NCBI GenBank assembly: GCA_051745425.1
Contig: JBNJEB010000034.1
Coordinates: 1-13,873 of the forward strand
Direction of reading: 5' to 3'
DNA: 13,873 bases
From: Halonatronomonas sp051745425
Lineage (GTDB): Bacteria > Bacillota > Halanaerobiia > Halanaerobiales > Halarsenatibacteraceae
Part shown: positions 5,610 to 12,482 of the stretch, in pieces
How the letters are laid out: every line of letters begins with the position of its first letter
Numbering within the stretch: position 1 is the first letter of the stretch
Position numbers and translations under genes: made by a program
Notes under the pieces: model-generated
Databases searched by the model: none
What the model was told of the DNA's origin: nothing
Seen by the model: the letters and a program-made list of their open reading frames with translations, nothing else

Positions 5610-6602
5610 GTGGCTTTAACTTTAAAAGATCTGGCAAAGTTAGCTAATGTTGCAGAATCTACAGTTTCTAGAGCATTAAATAATAAAGCAGGCGTAAGTG
5701 CAGAAAAAAGAAAAGAAATAATAAAATTGGCAGATAAATATAACTATAAACCAAATAGGTTAGCAAAAGGTTTAGCTGAACAGAAAACTAAAACAATAGC
5801 TTTGTTATTACCTGATTTAGAATACGATTCCAGTTTCCAAGTTATTAATGCAGTTGAAGAAGAGCTAGAAAAGCAGGATTATCAGATGTTAATCTGCAAT
5901 ACAAGAAAAAGTTTATCGAAGTCTGAAAAATATTTAATGATGTTAGCAGAGGATCGTGTTGATGGAGTAATACTTTTAGGAGAAATCCCGACAGGAGGAG
6001 CTCTTATAAAATTAGGTCTTGATAAGGGGAATAAGATTGTATTAATTGATAAATTACTTGAAGAGATGATTTTAACTTCTCATTTAATTAATCACAATAA
6101 AAGTGGATTAATAGCTGCCGAGGGATTACTTAATAAAAAATCAATTAAAGATTCTGTGATTATGATTGGAGAAGAAAATGATTATATAGAGCAGGAAAGA
6201 GTTAAGGGATTTACTTCTAAATGTAAAGAATATGGTTTAAAGCCAAAAATTATTACAGGATTAAAAACTAGAGAAGACGGATATGAATCATTTTTTGAAA
6301 TTATAGATAAAATTAGTTTGCCAGCCGGGATTTTTATAACTTCAAATATTGCTGGAATTGGCTTGATGGAAGCTATTAAAACTGGTGGTTGGTTGATTCC
6401 TGATGATTTTCAAATAATTGGGTGTGGTCAGGATAAAATTTCTAAAGTATCAAATCCAAAACTAACAGTTATTAAAGAACCCTTAACTGAAATGGCAAAA
6501 GAAGCTGTATTAAGTTTGATTAATGGTATTGAATCAGAAGTTAGTCCTGGGAAAGTTAAAATATATAACCCAGATATAGTTGAAAATAATTCAACTAGAT
6601 AA
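5610..6602 (+). CDS. LacI/GalR-family transcriptional repressor
   Basis: A sugar-responsive DNA-binding repressor of 330 residues, the normal length for the family. The N-terminal helix-turn-helix is clear (residues 5-25: LKDLAKLANVAESTVSRAL). It is followed by the helix leading to the hinge YKPNRLAKGLA (46-56), with the minor-groove leucine at 55. Residues from about 65 onwards form the periplasmic-binding-protein-like effector domain, with DRVDGVILLG and a C-terminal LTVIKEPLTEMAKEAV. The effector cannot be named. The start GTG 5610 is fixed by its ribosome site. A perfect palindromic operator lies immediately upstream, so autorepression is likely. The sugar ATPase gene begins 24 bases after the stop and is probably in the same transcript, which points to a role in oligosaccharide uptake, possibly MalR-like. 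Confidence 0.93.
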   Translation: MALTLKDLAKLANVAESTVSRALNNKAGVSAEKRKEIIKLADKYNYKPNRLAKGLAEQKTKTIALLLPDLEYDSSFQVINAVEEELEKQDYQMLICNTRKSLSKSEKYLMMLAEDRVDGVILLGEIPTGGALIKLGLDKGNKIVLIDKLLEEMILTSHLINHNKSGLIAAEGLLNKKSIKDSVIMIGEENDYIEQERVKGFTSKCKEYGLKPKIITGLKTREDGYESFFEIIDKISLPAGIFITSNIAGIGLMEAIKTGGWLIPDDFQIIGCGQDKISKVSNPKLTVIKEPLTEMAKEAVLSLINGIESEVSPGKVKIYNPDIVENNSTR

Positions 6603-6626
6603 ATATTTATAAGGAGGAAATAATTA

Positions 6627-7745
6627 ATGGCGAATGTAATTTTGAAAAACGTGACAAAACAGTTCGATGATGTGGTGGCAGTCAATGATGCTAATTTAGA
6701 AATTAGAGACAAAGAGTTTTTAGTTTTAGTAGGGCCTTCAGGTTGTGGTAAGTCAACTACACTTAGAATGATAGCAGGTTTAGAAGAAATCACTGAAGGT
6801 GAAATTGAAATTGGTGATACTGTTGTTAATGATGTTCCACCAAAAGATAGGGATATAGCCATGGTCTTTCAAAACTATGCTCTTTACCCACATATGAATG
6901 TATATGATAATATGGCTTTTGGTTTAAAACTTCGTAAATTTCCAAAAGAAGAGATAAGACAGAGGGTAGAAGAAGCTGCTGAGATACTTGGGATTGAGAA
7001 TCTTTTAGAGAGAAAACCCAAGCAACTCTCCGGTGGGCAGAGGCAGAGAGTAGCACTAGGAAGGGCAATAGTTCGTGAACCTAAAGTATTCTTAATGGAT
7101 GAACCTCTTTCTAATCTTGATGCCAAGCTAAGAGTTCAGATGAGAGCTGAGCTATCTAAATTACATGATCAACTTCAGACAACCGTTATCTATGTAACCC
7201 ATGATCAGACTGAGGCAATGACAATGGGAGATAGAATTGTTGTCTTAAAAGATGGATTTATTCAACAGGTAGATGATCCATTATCATTATATAATGACCC
7301 TGTTAATATGTTTGTTGCTGGATTCATTGGAAGCCCTGCGATGAATTTCTTAAACTGTGAATTAAAACAGGAAGGTTCTGATTTATATTTAGATGGTGCA
7401 GAATCCTTTAAAATAAAAATTACTGATAAGATAGTTGAAGAGACTCCCGAAATAGAAGATTATATAGGTAAAGAGGTGGTCTTTGGGATTAGACCTGAAG
7501 ATTTACATGATGCTTCAATAAAAACGGAGATAGAGGTAATCGAAGATAATACTATAAATGCTGAAGTTGAAGTTGTTGAACCGATGGGTTCAGAGATTTA
7601 CTTGTATTTGGCTCATAACGATCATAGCTTTATTGGTCGAGTAGCTGCAGAAAGTACAGCAGATGTTGGAGATGAGATTAAGATAGGTGTTGATAGAAGT
7701 AAGATGCATGTATTCGATAAAGATACAGAGAAGGCTATATTTTAA
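6627..7745 (+). CDS. Sugar ABC importer ATPase (MsmX/UgpC/MalK type)
   Basis: The product is the cytoplasmic ATPase that energises CUT1-type oligosaccharide importers. The 372-residue length is typical. Motifs are complete: Walker A GPSGCGKST (36-44), Q-loop VFQ (80-82), LSGGQ (134-138), Walker B with DE (158-159), NLDAKLR (163-169) and H-loop THDQTEAMT from T191. The family signature FIGSPAMNF follows near residue 234, and the C-terminal TOBE/OB region carries FGIRPED. No permease or solute-binding gene is adjacent, as with Bacillus MsmX, which serves several importers. It sits behind a LacI-family regulator, so its expression probably follows that repressor. The start ATG 6627 has AAGGAGG 9 bases upstream. 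A hairpin follows the stop. Confidence 0.93.
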   Translation: MANVILKNVTKQFDDVVAVNDANLEIRDKEFLVLVGPSGCGKSTTLRMIAGLEEITEGEIEIGDTVVNDVPPKDRDIAMVFQNYALYPHMNVYDNMAFGLKLRKFPKEEIRQRVEEAAEILGIENLLERKPKQLSGGQRQRVALGRAIVREPKVFLMDEPLSNLDAKLRVQMRAELSKLHDQLQTTVIYVTHDQTEAMTMGDRIVVLKDGFIQQVDDPLSLYNDPVNMFVAGFIGSPAMNFLNCELKQEGSDLYLDGAESFKIKITDKIVEETPEIEDYIGKEVVFGIRPEDLHDASIKTEIEVIEDNTINAEVEVVEPMGSEIYLYLAHNDHSFIGRVAAESTADVGDEIKIGVDRSKMHVFDKDTEKAIF

Positions 7746-7757
7746 AAGATATTGACT

Positions 7758-7799
7758 AACCCCCCCTTTTTTTGAAAATAAAATAAAAAAGGGGGGTTT
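7758..7799 (+). terminator. Homopolymeric hairpin, probable terminator
   Basis: AA, seven C and seven T (7758-7773) are mirrored by six A, six G and TTT (7785-7799) around an 11-base A-rich loop. This gives a stem of about 14 bp with a one-base slip in the C/G and T/A tracts. The following T run is only three bases, so termination may be partial on this strand. It separates the sugar module from the divIC block. Confidence 0.7.
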
Positions 7800-7804
7800 A
7801 GATA

Positions 7805-7833
7805 TTTAAAAGTGAGTTTTTATGTTATATAAT
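7805..7833 (+). promoter_or_regulatory. Promoter for the divIC-like gene and tex
   Basis: TTTAAA (7805-7810) and a perfect TATAAT (7828-7833) are separated by 17 bases, downstream of the homopolymeric hairpin and about 50 bases before the divIC-like start. Confidence 0.6.
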
Positions 7834-7864
7834 ATTAAATAAGCTGGATTCAAATAAAAAAACT

Positions 7865-7874
7865 AGGGGGGCGG
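7865..7874 (+). promoter_or_regulatory. Atypical G-rich ribosome binding site of the divIC-like gene
   Basis: AGGGGGGCGG replaces the GGAGG used by most genes here. It ends 8 bases before ATG 7883 and could pair with the 16S tail only through G-U pairs or a shifted register, so translation may be weaker. Confidence 0.5.
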
Positions 7875-7882
7875 ATTAAATT

Positions 7883-8170
7883 ATGGCTAAAGATAAGTTT
7901 TTATTAAAAAGAATTATACCGCTCTTTTTGGTATTTATTATTATTATATTTACATATCAAATATTCAATAATTTTATGCAAATTAATGAATTGGAGAAAA
8001 ACATTAATGAAACAGAAACAGAAATAGAAGATACTGAAAAATCTAATTTAAAGCTTGAGAGAGAATTGAGTTTAGTTGATAATCCAGACTATATTGAAAG
8101 ATTGGCCAGGGAAAAATTAGGTCTTGTTAAGCCAGGTGAAGAACTAATTATTCCAGTTGAAGATGATTAA
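7883..8170 (+). CDS. Septum-formation initiator protein, DivIC/FtsB family
   Basis: A small bitopic membrane protein of 95 residues of the cell-division complex that, with FtsL and DivIB/FtsQ, activates septal peptidoglycan synthesis. A short basic cytoplasmic N terminus (KDKFLLKR) precedes one membrane helix (about 11-28). A heptad-like, charged coiled-coil (about 33-62) follows, then the family signature NPDYIERLAREKLGLVKPGE (67-86). Length and layout are those of DivIC/FtsB. Gene context agrees: in Bacillus divIC is followed by an S1-domain gene and tilS, and in actinobacteria ftsB is followed by DUF501 and ppx. All of these occur downstream here. tex follows after 40 bases, probably in the same transcript. 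Confidence 0.88.
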   Translation: MAKDKFLLKRIIPLFLVFIIIIFTYQIFNNFMQINELEKNINETETEIEDTEKSNLKLERELSLVDNPDYIERLAREKLGLVKPGEELIIPVEDD

Positions 8171-8210
8171 TAAAATTTAATATGTTTGTTTATTAGGAGG
8201 AAAATGGTTA

Positions 8211-10385
8211 ATGGGTTATAATTTATCGACTGAAGGTGTAAAGCAGATTGTCTCTGATACCGAATATAGTTTAAGACAGGTAAGAGTGGTTAAGGAATTA
8301 CTGAATGATGGGAATACAATACCTTTTTTGGCGAGATATCGTAAAGAAAAAACAGGAGAATTAGATGAAGAAGAGTTAAGAGACCTAAAGTCCAGATTGG
8401 AATATCAAACAAATTTAGAACAGCTGAAGGAAGATGTAATAAGTAAACTAAAAGCTCAGGAGAAGCTAACAGAAGACTTAAAGACAAAGATTAATTTAGC
8501 TGAAAAATTACAGGAAGTTGAGGATATATATTATCCTTATCGTCAGAGAAAGCAGACTAGAGCTTCGAGGGCCATTGAAAAAGGGTTAGAACCTTTTGCA
8601 GAGTTTATTTTATCAAATAAAAATGGAGATGATTTAAGAACTGAAGCAGAAAAATATTTAGATGAAGAACAAAATTTAGAAGATATAGAAGAAGTTGTTG
8701 CTGGTGCTCAGGATATAATAGCCGATAAAGTTGCCAGTGATCCTGAAATCAAAAATTTAACCAGACAGCGTTATTGGAATCAAGCTAATTTTGTCAGTGA
8801 ACTAAAAAACGAAGCAGAAGATAATAAAGGTGTGTATGAGCAATATTATGATTTTTCTGAGTCAATAAATTCTATTCCTCATTTTAGGATTCTTGCTTTA
8901 AATAGAGGCGAGGATGAAGATGTATTAAATCTGAGTATTGATGCACCTGATGATTCGATTATAAGTAGGATTAAAAGGACTGTAATTGACAAAGATAATA
9001 GTTTCAAGGGGGAAATAGAAGAGAGTATCATTGATGGGTATAATAGATTATTAGGACCTGCTATAGAAAGAGAAGTAAGATCTAAATTAACAGAGGAAGC
9101 TGAAAGTCATGCAATAGAAGTTTTTGCTAAAAATTTAGAAGCTCTTTTATTACAACCTCCTTTGCCAGATCAAGTTATATTAGGGGTTGATCCGGCGTTT
9201 AGGACCGGTTGTAAGCTGGCAATAATTGATGGCAGTTCTAAAGTGCTTTACACTGGAACTATTTACCCTCACAAACCTCAATCAAGGAAAAGTGAGTCTC
9301 TAGAAGAGCTGAATGCATTAATTGAAAAATTTGAAATAGATTCTATAGTTATCGGAAATGGTACTGCTTCTAGAGAGACAGAAGAATTAATTGTAGAACT
9401 TAATCAAGAGTATGATTTATCTATTCCATTTACAATTGTTGATGAAGCTGGAGCATCAGTTTATTCAGCTTCAAAATTGTCCAGGGAAGAGTTGCCAGGT
9501 TTAGATGTTAGTTTAAGAGGGGCAGTTTCAATTGCCAGGAGAATACAGGACCCTTTAGCCGAGTTAGTTAAAATTGATCCTAGATCTGTTGGGGTTGGTT
9601 TATATCAGCATGATATTGATGAAAAAGCTTTGTTGGAGGAATTAGAAATAGTTGTTGAATCTGTTGTAAATAGAGTTGGTGTTGATTTAAATACTGCCTC
9701 ACCTTCTTTGTTAAGTTATGTTTCTGGTCTTAATAGTTCACAGAGCAAGAAAATTTGTGACTTTAGAGATGAAAATGGACGTTTCTCAAAAAGAAGCGAG
9801 ATACTTGATGTGAAAGGAATTGGACCAGTTTCATTTGAACAGTCTGCAGGATTTCTAAGACTTGATAGCAAACAGGATCCTTTAGCTAAAACCGAAATTC
9901 ATCCTGAATCATATGATGTTACTGAAGAAATATTAAAAATAATAGGTTATGACCTTGATATTTTTTATAAAAATCCGGATAAAGTTATAGAGTCATTAGA
10001 AGAATTATCTTTAAAAGATTTAACTAAAAAGTTAGAGGTTGGATTAATTACATTAAAAGATATTTTTAAATCACTTAAAAAGCCAGGAAGAGATCCTAGA
10101 GAAAAATTACCAAAACCGATTTTTAGAACTGATATATTAAAATTAGAAGACTTAAAAATTGGACATATATTAAGTGGTACAGTAAGGAATGTTGTTGATT
10201 TTGGTGCATTTGTTGATATAGGATTAAAGTCAGATGGTTTAGTTCATATTTCTGAGCTATCAACAGAATATGTATCTGATCCATCAGAAGTTGTTCAACC
10301 TTCAGATATTGTAAGGGTGAAGGTCATAGATATAGATAAAAGAAGAGACAGAATCTCCTTAAGTATGAGTAAAATTAATGAATAG
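8211..10385 (+). CDS. tex: Tex-family RNA-binding protein
   Basis: A cytoplasmic nucleic-acid-binding protein related to eukaryotic Spt6 and linked to transcription in other bacteria. The 724-residue length is usual. The domain order matches Tex. An N-terminal helical region carries FLARYRKEKTGELDEEEL and YYPYRQRKQTRASRAIEKGLEP. The YqgF/RNase H-like domain starts near residue 322 (VILGVDPAFRTGCK, Asp327). Helix-hairpin-helix repeats lie at about 491-555 (LNTASPSLL and GIGPVSF), and a C-terminal S1 domain at 649-720 carries DFGAFVDIG and GLVHISELS. ATG 8211 lies 10 bases after AGGAGG. Another ATG at 8204 is out of frame and encodes only five codons. It probably shares the divIC transcript. 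The gene downstream has its own promoter. Confidence 0.95.
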   Translation: MGYNLSTEGVKQIVSDTEYSLRQVRVVKELLNDGNTIPFLARYRKEKTGELDEEELRDLKSRLEYQTNLEQLKEDVISKLKAQEKLTEDLKTKINLAEKLQEVEDIYYPYRQRKQTRASRAIEKGLEPFAEFILSNKNGDDLRTEAEKYLDEEQNLEDIEEVVAGAQDIIADKVASDPEIKNLTRQRYWNQANFVSELKNEAEDNKGVYEQYYDFSESINSIPHFRILALNRGEDEDVLNLSIDAPDDSIISRIKRTVIDKDNSFKGEIEESIIDGYNRLLGPAIEREVRSKLTEEAESHAIEVFAKNLEALLLQPPLPDQVILGVDPAFRTGCKLAIIDGSSKVLYTGTIYPHKPQSRKSESLEELNALIEKFEIDSIVIGNGTASRETEELIVELNQEYDLSIPFTIVDEAGASVYSASKLSREELPGLDVSLRGAVSIARRIQDPLAELVKIDPRSVGVGLYQHDIDEKALLEELEIVVESVVNRVGVDLNTASPSLLSYVSGLNSSQSKKICDFRDENGRFSKRSEILDVKGIGPVSFEQSAGFLRLDSKQDPLAKTEIHPESYDVTEEILKIIGYDLDIFYKNPDKVIESLEELSLKDLTKKLEVGLITLKDIFKSLKKPGRDPREKLPKPIFRTDILKLEDLKIGHILSGTVRNVVDFGAFVDIGLKSDGLVHISELSTEYVSDPSEVVQPSDIVRVKVIDIDKRRDRISLSMSKINE

Positions 10386-10391
10386 AATGAT

Positions 10392-10420
10392 TTGACAGGA
10401 AATATTAATTAAGTTATAAT
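10392..10420 (+). promoter_or_regulatory. Perfect consensus sigma-A promoter for the S1-domain gene
   Basis: TTGACA (10392-10397) and TATAAT (10415-10420) are separated by exactly 17 bases, matching the consensus at every position. It starts 6 bases after the tex stop codon and about 40 bases before the next ATG. Confidence 0.88.
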
Positions 10421-10442
10421 TAAGACAATATAAAATTTTTGA

Positions 10443-10447
10443 GGAGG
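10443..10447 (+). promoter_or_regulatory. Ribosome binding site for ATG 10460
   Basis: GGAGG within GAGGAGGAG (10441-10449) precedes ATG 10460 by 10-12 bases. An in-frame TTG at 10439 would put the ribosome site inside the gene and is rejected. Confidence 0.7.
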
Positions 10448-10459
10448 AGTTTTAACAGC

Positions 10460-10828
10460 ATGTCCATTGAGGTTGGAACTACAGTTGAAGGTAAAATTAC
10501 AGGAATTACAAATTTTGGTGCTTTTGTTGAATTACCAGGTGGAGAAACAGGTTTGGTTCATATTTCTGAGGTGGCAAACACCTATGTAAAAGATATCACT
10601 AATTATCTAAAAGAAGATGAAACCGTTAAAGTCAAAGTTATTAATATTGATGATGATGGTAAGATCGGTTTGTCAATTAAACAGTTAAAAGACCCTTCCG
10701 ATAGGAAAGACCACGCACCTAAAAGATCATTTGATGAGAAGATGGAAGATTTTTTGAAGCAGAGTAGTGATAGACAGCAGGATCTTCGTAATAGAGAGTC
10801 AAAAAGACGTGGCCAAAATGGCAATTAA
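10460..10828 (+). CDS. Single-S1-domain RNA-binding protein (YabR-like)
   Basis: A 122-residue cytoplasmic protein with one S1 RNA-binding domain (residues 3-72), beginning VGTTVEGKITGITNFGAFVEL and carrying GLVHISEVA and a final IGLSIKQL strand. It is followed by a charged, probably disordered tail (about 75-122) rich in Lys, Arg, Asp and Gln. Size and layout match Bacillus YabR and general stress protein 13-type proteins. Like yabR, it lies between divIC and tilS. Its S1 domain resembles the one ending the Tex protein just upstream. A perfect promoter before it and a terminator after it suggest a strongly expressed transcript of its own. The molecular role of the family is poorly defined. 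Confidence 0.88.
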   Translation: MSIEVGTTVEGKITGITNFGAFVELPGGETGLVHISEVANTYVKDITNYLKEDETVKVKVINIDDDGKIGLSIKQLKDPSDRKDHAPKRSFDEKMEDFLKQSSDRQQDLRNRESKRRGQNGN

Positions 10829-10850
10829 AAATTCAAAAAAATTATAAGTG

Positions 10851-10882
10851 AAAAGCATCCTCGGCTTGGGGATGCTTTTTTA
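10851..10882 (+). terminator. Rho-independent terminator after the S1-domain gene
   Basis: AAAAGCATCC (10851-10860) pairs with GGATGCTTTT (10870-10879) around a 9-base loop, and six T (10876-10881) follow the GC-rich part. It lies 22 bases after the S1 gene stop and 20 before the next start, so it would insulate or attenuate the DUF501 gene. Confidence 0.88.
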
Positions 10883-10902
10883 AGTAAAGAGGATGATTTA
10901 GT

Positions 10903-11478
10903 GTGAAAGAGCCTGATGGAGCATTTGAAGGAAATCCAGTGGAATTAAATATAATTAGAGAACAAATAGATAACTTTGCAGAAAATGTTATAAAAGTTAT
11001 TAAATATTGTCCTACAAATTATCCAATGGTTATTTTAGTTCATCCTTTTCATGATAAGAAGCCTTTTCCGACTATATATTGGTTAAGTTGTCCTGTAATC
11101 AAGGAAAAAATATTTAAGTTAGAGGATAAAGGTTATATTGAAGAATTGAAGCAAAAAAAGAACCAGTCTAAAGAATTCAGAGATGAATTAGAAAAAGCTC
11201 ATAAGAGATATTCTCAAGCAAGAATAAAGTTGATTAGAAAAAATGAGTTGGAGAGTGCAAGGAATATATCTGAAGATTTATATAAAATGTTAGTAAATTC
11301 AGGTGTTGCAGGAATAAGGGACAAAGAAGGAGTAAAATGTCTTCATGGTCACTATGCTGATTATATTATTGGTGGGAATAATCCAGTAGGAAAAGAGGTA
11401 GCTAAAAAAGTAAATATACCTCCTAATTGTAACTTTTGTAGAAGATATTTAGTTAAAAAGGAGGGGCAAATTGAATAA
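10903..11478 (+). CDS. DUF501 family protein of unknown function
   Basis: A 191-residue soluble protein with the hallmark of DUF501, the motif PFPTIYWLSCP (54-64), preceded by YPMVILVHPF. A charged helical middle (about 70-125) leads to a conserved end: GVAGIRDKEGVKCLHGHYA, with Cys146, His148 and His150, then NNPVGKEV. A CxxC pair (Cys176, Cys179) lies near the C terminus. Together with Cys63 these could form a metal site (inference). The family has no established function. It is encoded between ftsB and ppx in actinobacteria, which matches this neighbourhood. The start is GTG 10903 with AGAGG 10 bases upstream. Its last 8 bases overlap the ppx-like gene, so the two are translationally coupled. 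Confidence 0.85.
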   Translation: MKEPDGAFEGNPVELNIIREQIDNFAENVIKVIKYCPTNYPMVILVHPFHDKKPFPTIYWLSCPVIKEKIFKLEDKGYIEELKQKKNQSKEFRDELEKAHKRYSQARIKLIRKNELESARNISEDLYKMLVNSGVAGIRDKEGVKCLHGHYADYIIGGNNPVGKEVAKKVNIPPNCNFCRRYLVKKEGQIE

Positions 11479-12406
11479 AAAAAGAGCGGCTGCTATTGAT
11501 TTTGGTAGTAATTCTAGCAGATTGTTAATTGCAGAATATGATACTGGAAGAATAAATGTTATATATCAAGATTTAATAACGACTAGGTTAGCTAAATCTA
11601 TTGAAGATAATAAACTATTAAATTTAGATTCAATTAATAAAACTATTGAAGCTGCTAAAGAATTTAATAATAAGATGAAAAATTATCGAGTGGAGAAGTA
11701 TAGATCTGCAGGGACAAGTGCATTAAGAGATGCTAATAATAGTGCTGATTTTATTAAGCTCTTAAAAGATGAGACCGGGATAGATTTAGATATAATTTCT
11801 GGGAATAAAGAGGCTAAACTTACCTATAGTGGAGCAACATCTGATACTGATAATAGTGAAAATATAGTTATTGATATAGGCGGAGGAAGTACAGAATTTA
11901 TTAAGATGGAGGAAGGGATTACTCAAGAAGTTAGTTTTGATATGGGGGCGGTAAGATTTACAGAAAGATTTATTGCTGACCCTGCTTTAAAGATTTCTGA
12001 AGCGGACCAGGAAAGAATAATTACTGAAGCAACTAATTACCTTCAAGAAAAGCTTCAATCTAATACCAAGAAAGATTTTATTGGTGTTGGCGGAACCATT
12101 ACTACATTAGCTGCTATAGATAAAAAGATAACTAACTTTGACCCTAAAAAGATTGAAGGGTATATTTTAGAAAGAGCCAGTATTAATAATATTATTAATG
12201 ATTTAAGTAATATGGCTATTAATGAAAGAAAAAAGGTTAATGGTTTACAGAAGGAAAGAGCTGATATTATAATAACAGGCAGTTTAATTTTGGAAGCTAT
12301 ACTTGAGTATTTTTCAGTTGATGCAATTAAAGTATCTAATAAAGATCTTCTTTATGGTTTGATTATAGAGATTTTTGAAGATGATCAGTACTATTTATTA
12401 AATTAG
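11471..12406 (+). CDS. Ppx/GppA-family phosphatase (exopolyphosphatase-like)
   Basis: Family members release phosphate from polyphosphate or from the pppGpp 5' end, linking phosphate stores to the stringent response. The 311 residues form only the two-lobed ASKHA core (short Ppx2-like form), without the C-terminal HD-type region of E. coli Ppx. Motifs are intact: DFGSNSSRL (10-18), SAGTSALRDA (79-88), GNKEAKLTYSG with catalytic Glu114, DIGGGSTE (135-142) and GVGGTITTLA (205-214). The start TTG 11471 overlaps the DUF501 stop by 8 bases, with AAGGAGGGG about 6 bases before it. Adjacent DUF501 and ppx genes are a conserved pair. Which substrate it prefers cannot be decided from sequence. Confidence 0.9.
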   Translation: MNKKRAAAIDFGSNSSRLLIAEYDTGRINVIYQDLITTRLAKSIEDNKLLNLDSINKTIEAAKEFNNKMKNYRVEKYRSAGTSALRDANNSADFIKLLKDETGIDLDIISGNKEAKLTYSGATSDTDNSENIVIDIGGGSTEFIKMEEGITQEVSFDMGAVRFTERFIADPALKISEADQERIITEATNYLQEKLQSNTKKDFIGVGGTITTLAAIDKKITNFDPKKIEGYILERASINNIINDLSNMAINERKKVNGLQKERADIIITGSLILEAILEYFSVDAIKVSNKDLLYGLIIEIFEDDQYYLLN

Positions 12407-12482
12407 AGAAAATTAAAGCAGGAGTTTGCTATATCTTGAAGAATTTAATTAATTAAGGGTTCTTAAGAGGAGAGGGCTTATA

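Noticed and set aside
8204..8221. A five-codon upstream ORF (ATG 8204) overlapping the tex start
   Set aside because: It lies only 3 bases after AGGAGG, too close for efficient initiation, and nothing else indicates a regulatory leader.
12436..12456. A possible six-codon leader peptide (TTG 12436) between ppx and tilS
   Set aside because: The ribosome site is 11-12 bases away, the start is TTG, the peptide has no telling composition, and no alternative hairpins are seen.
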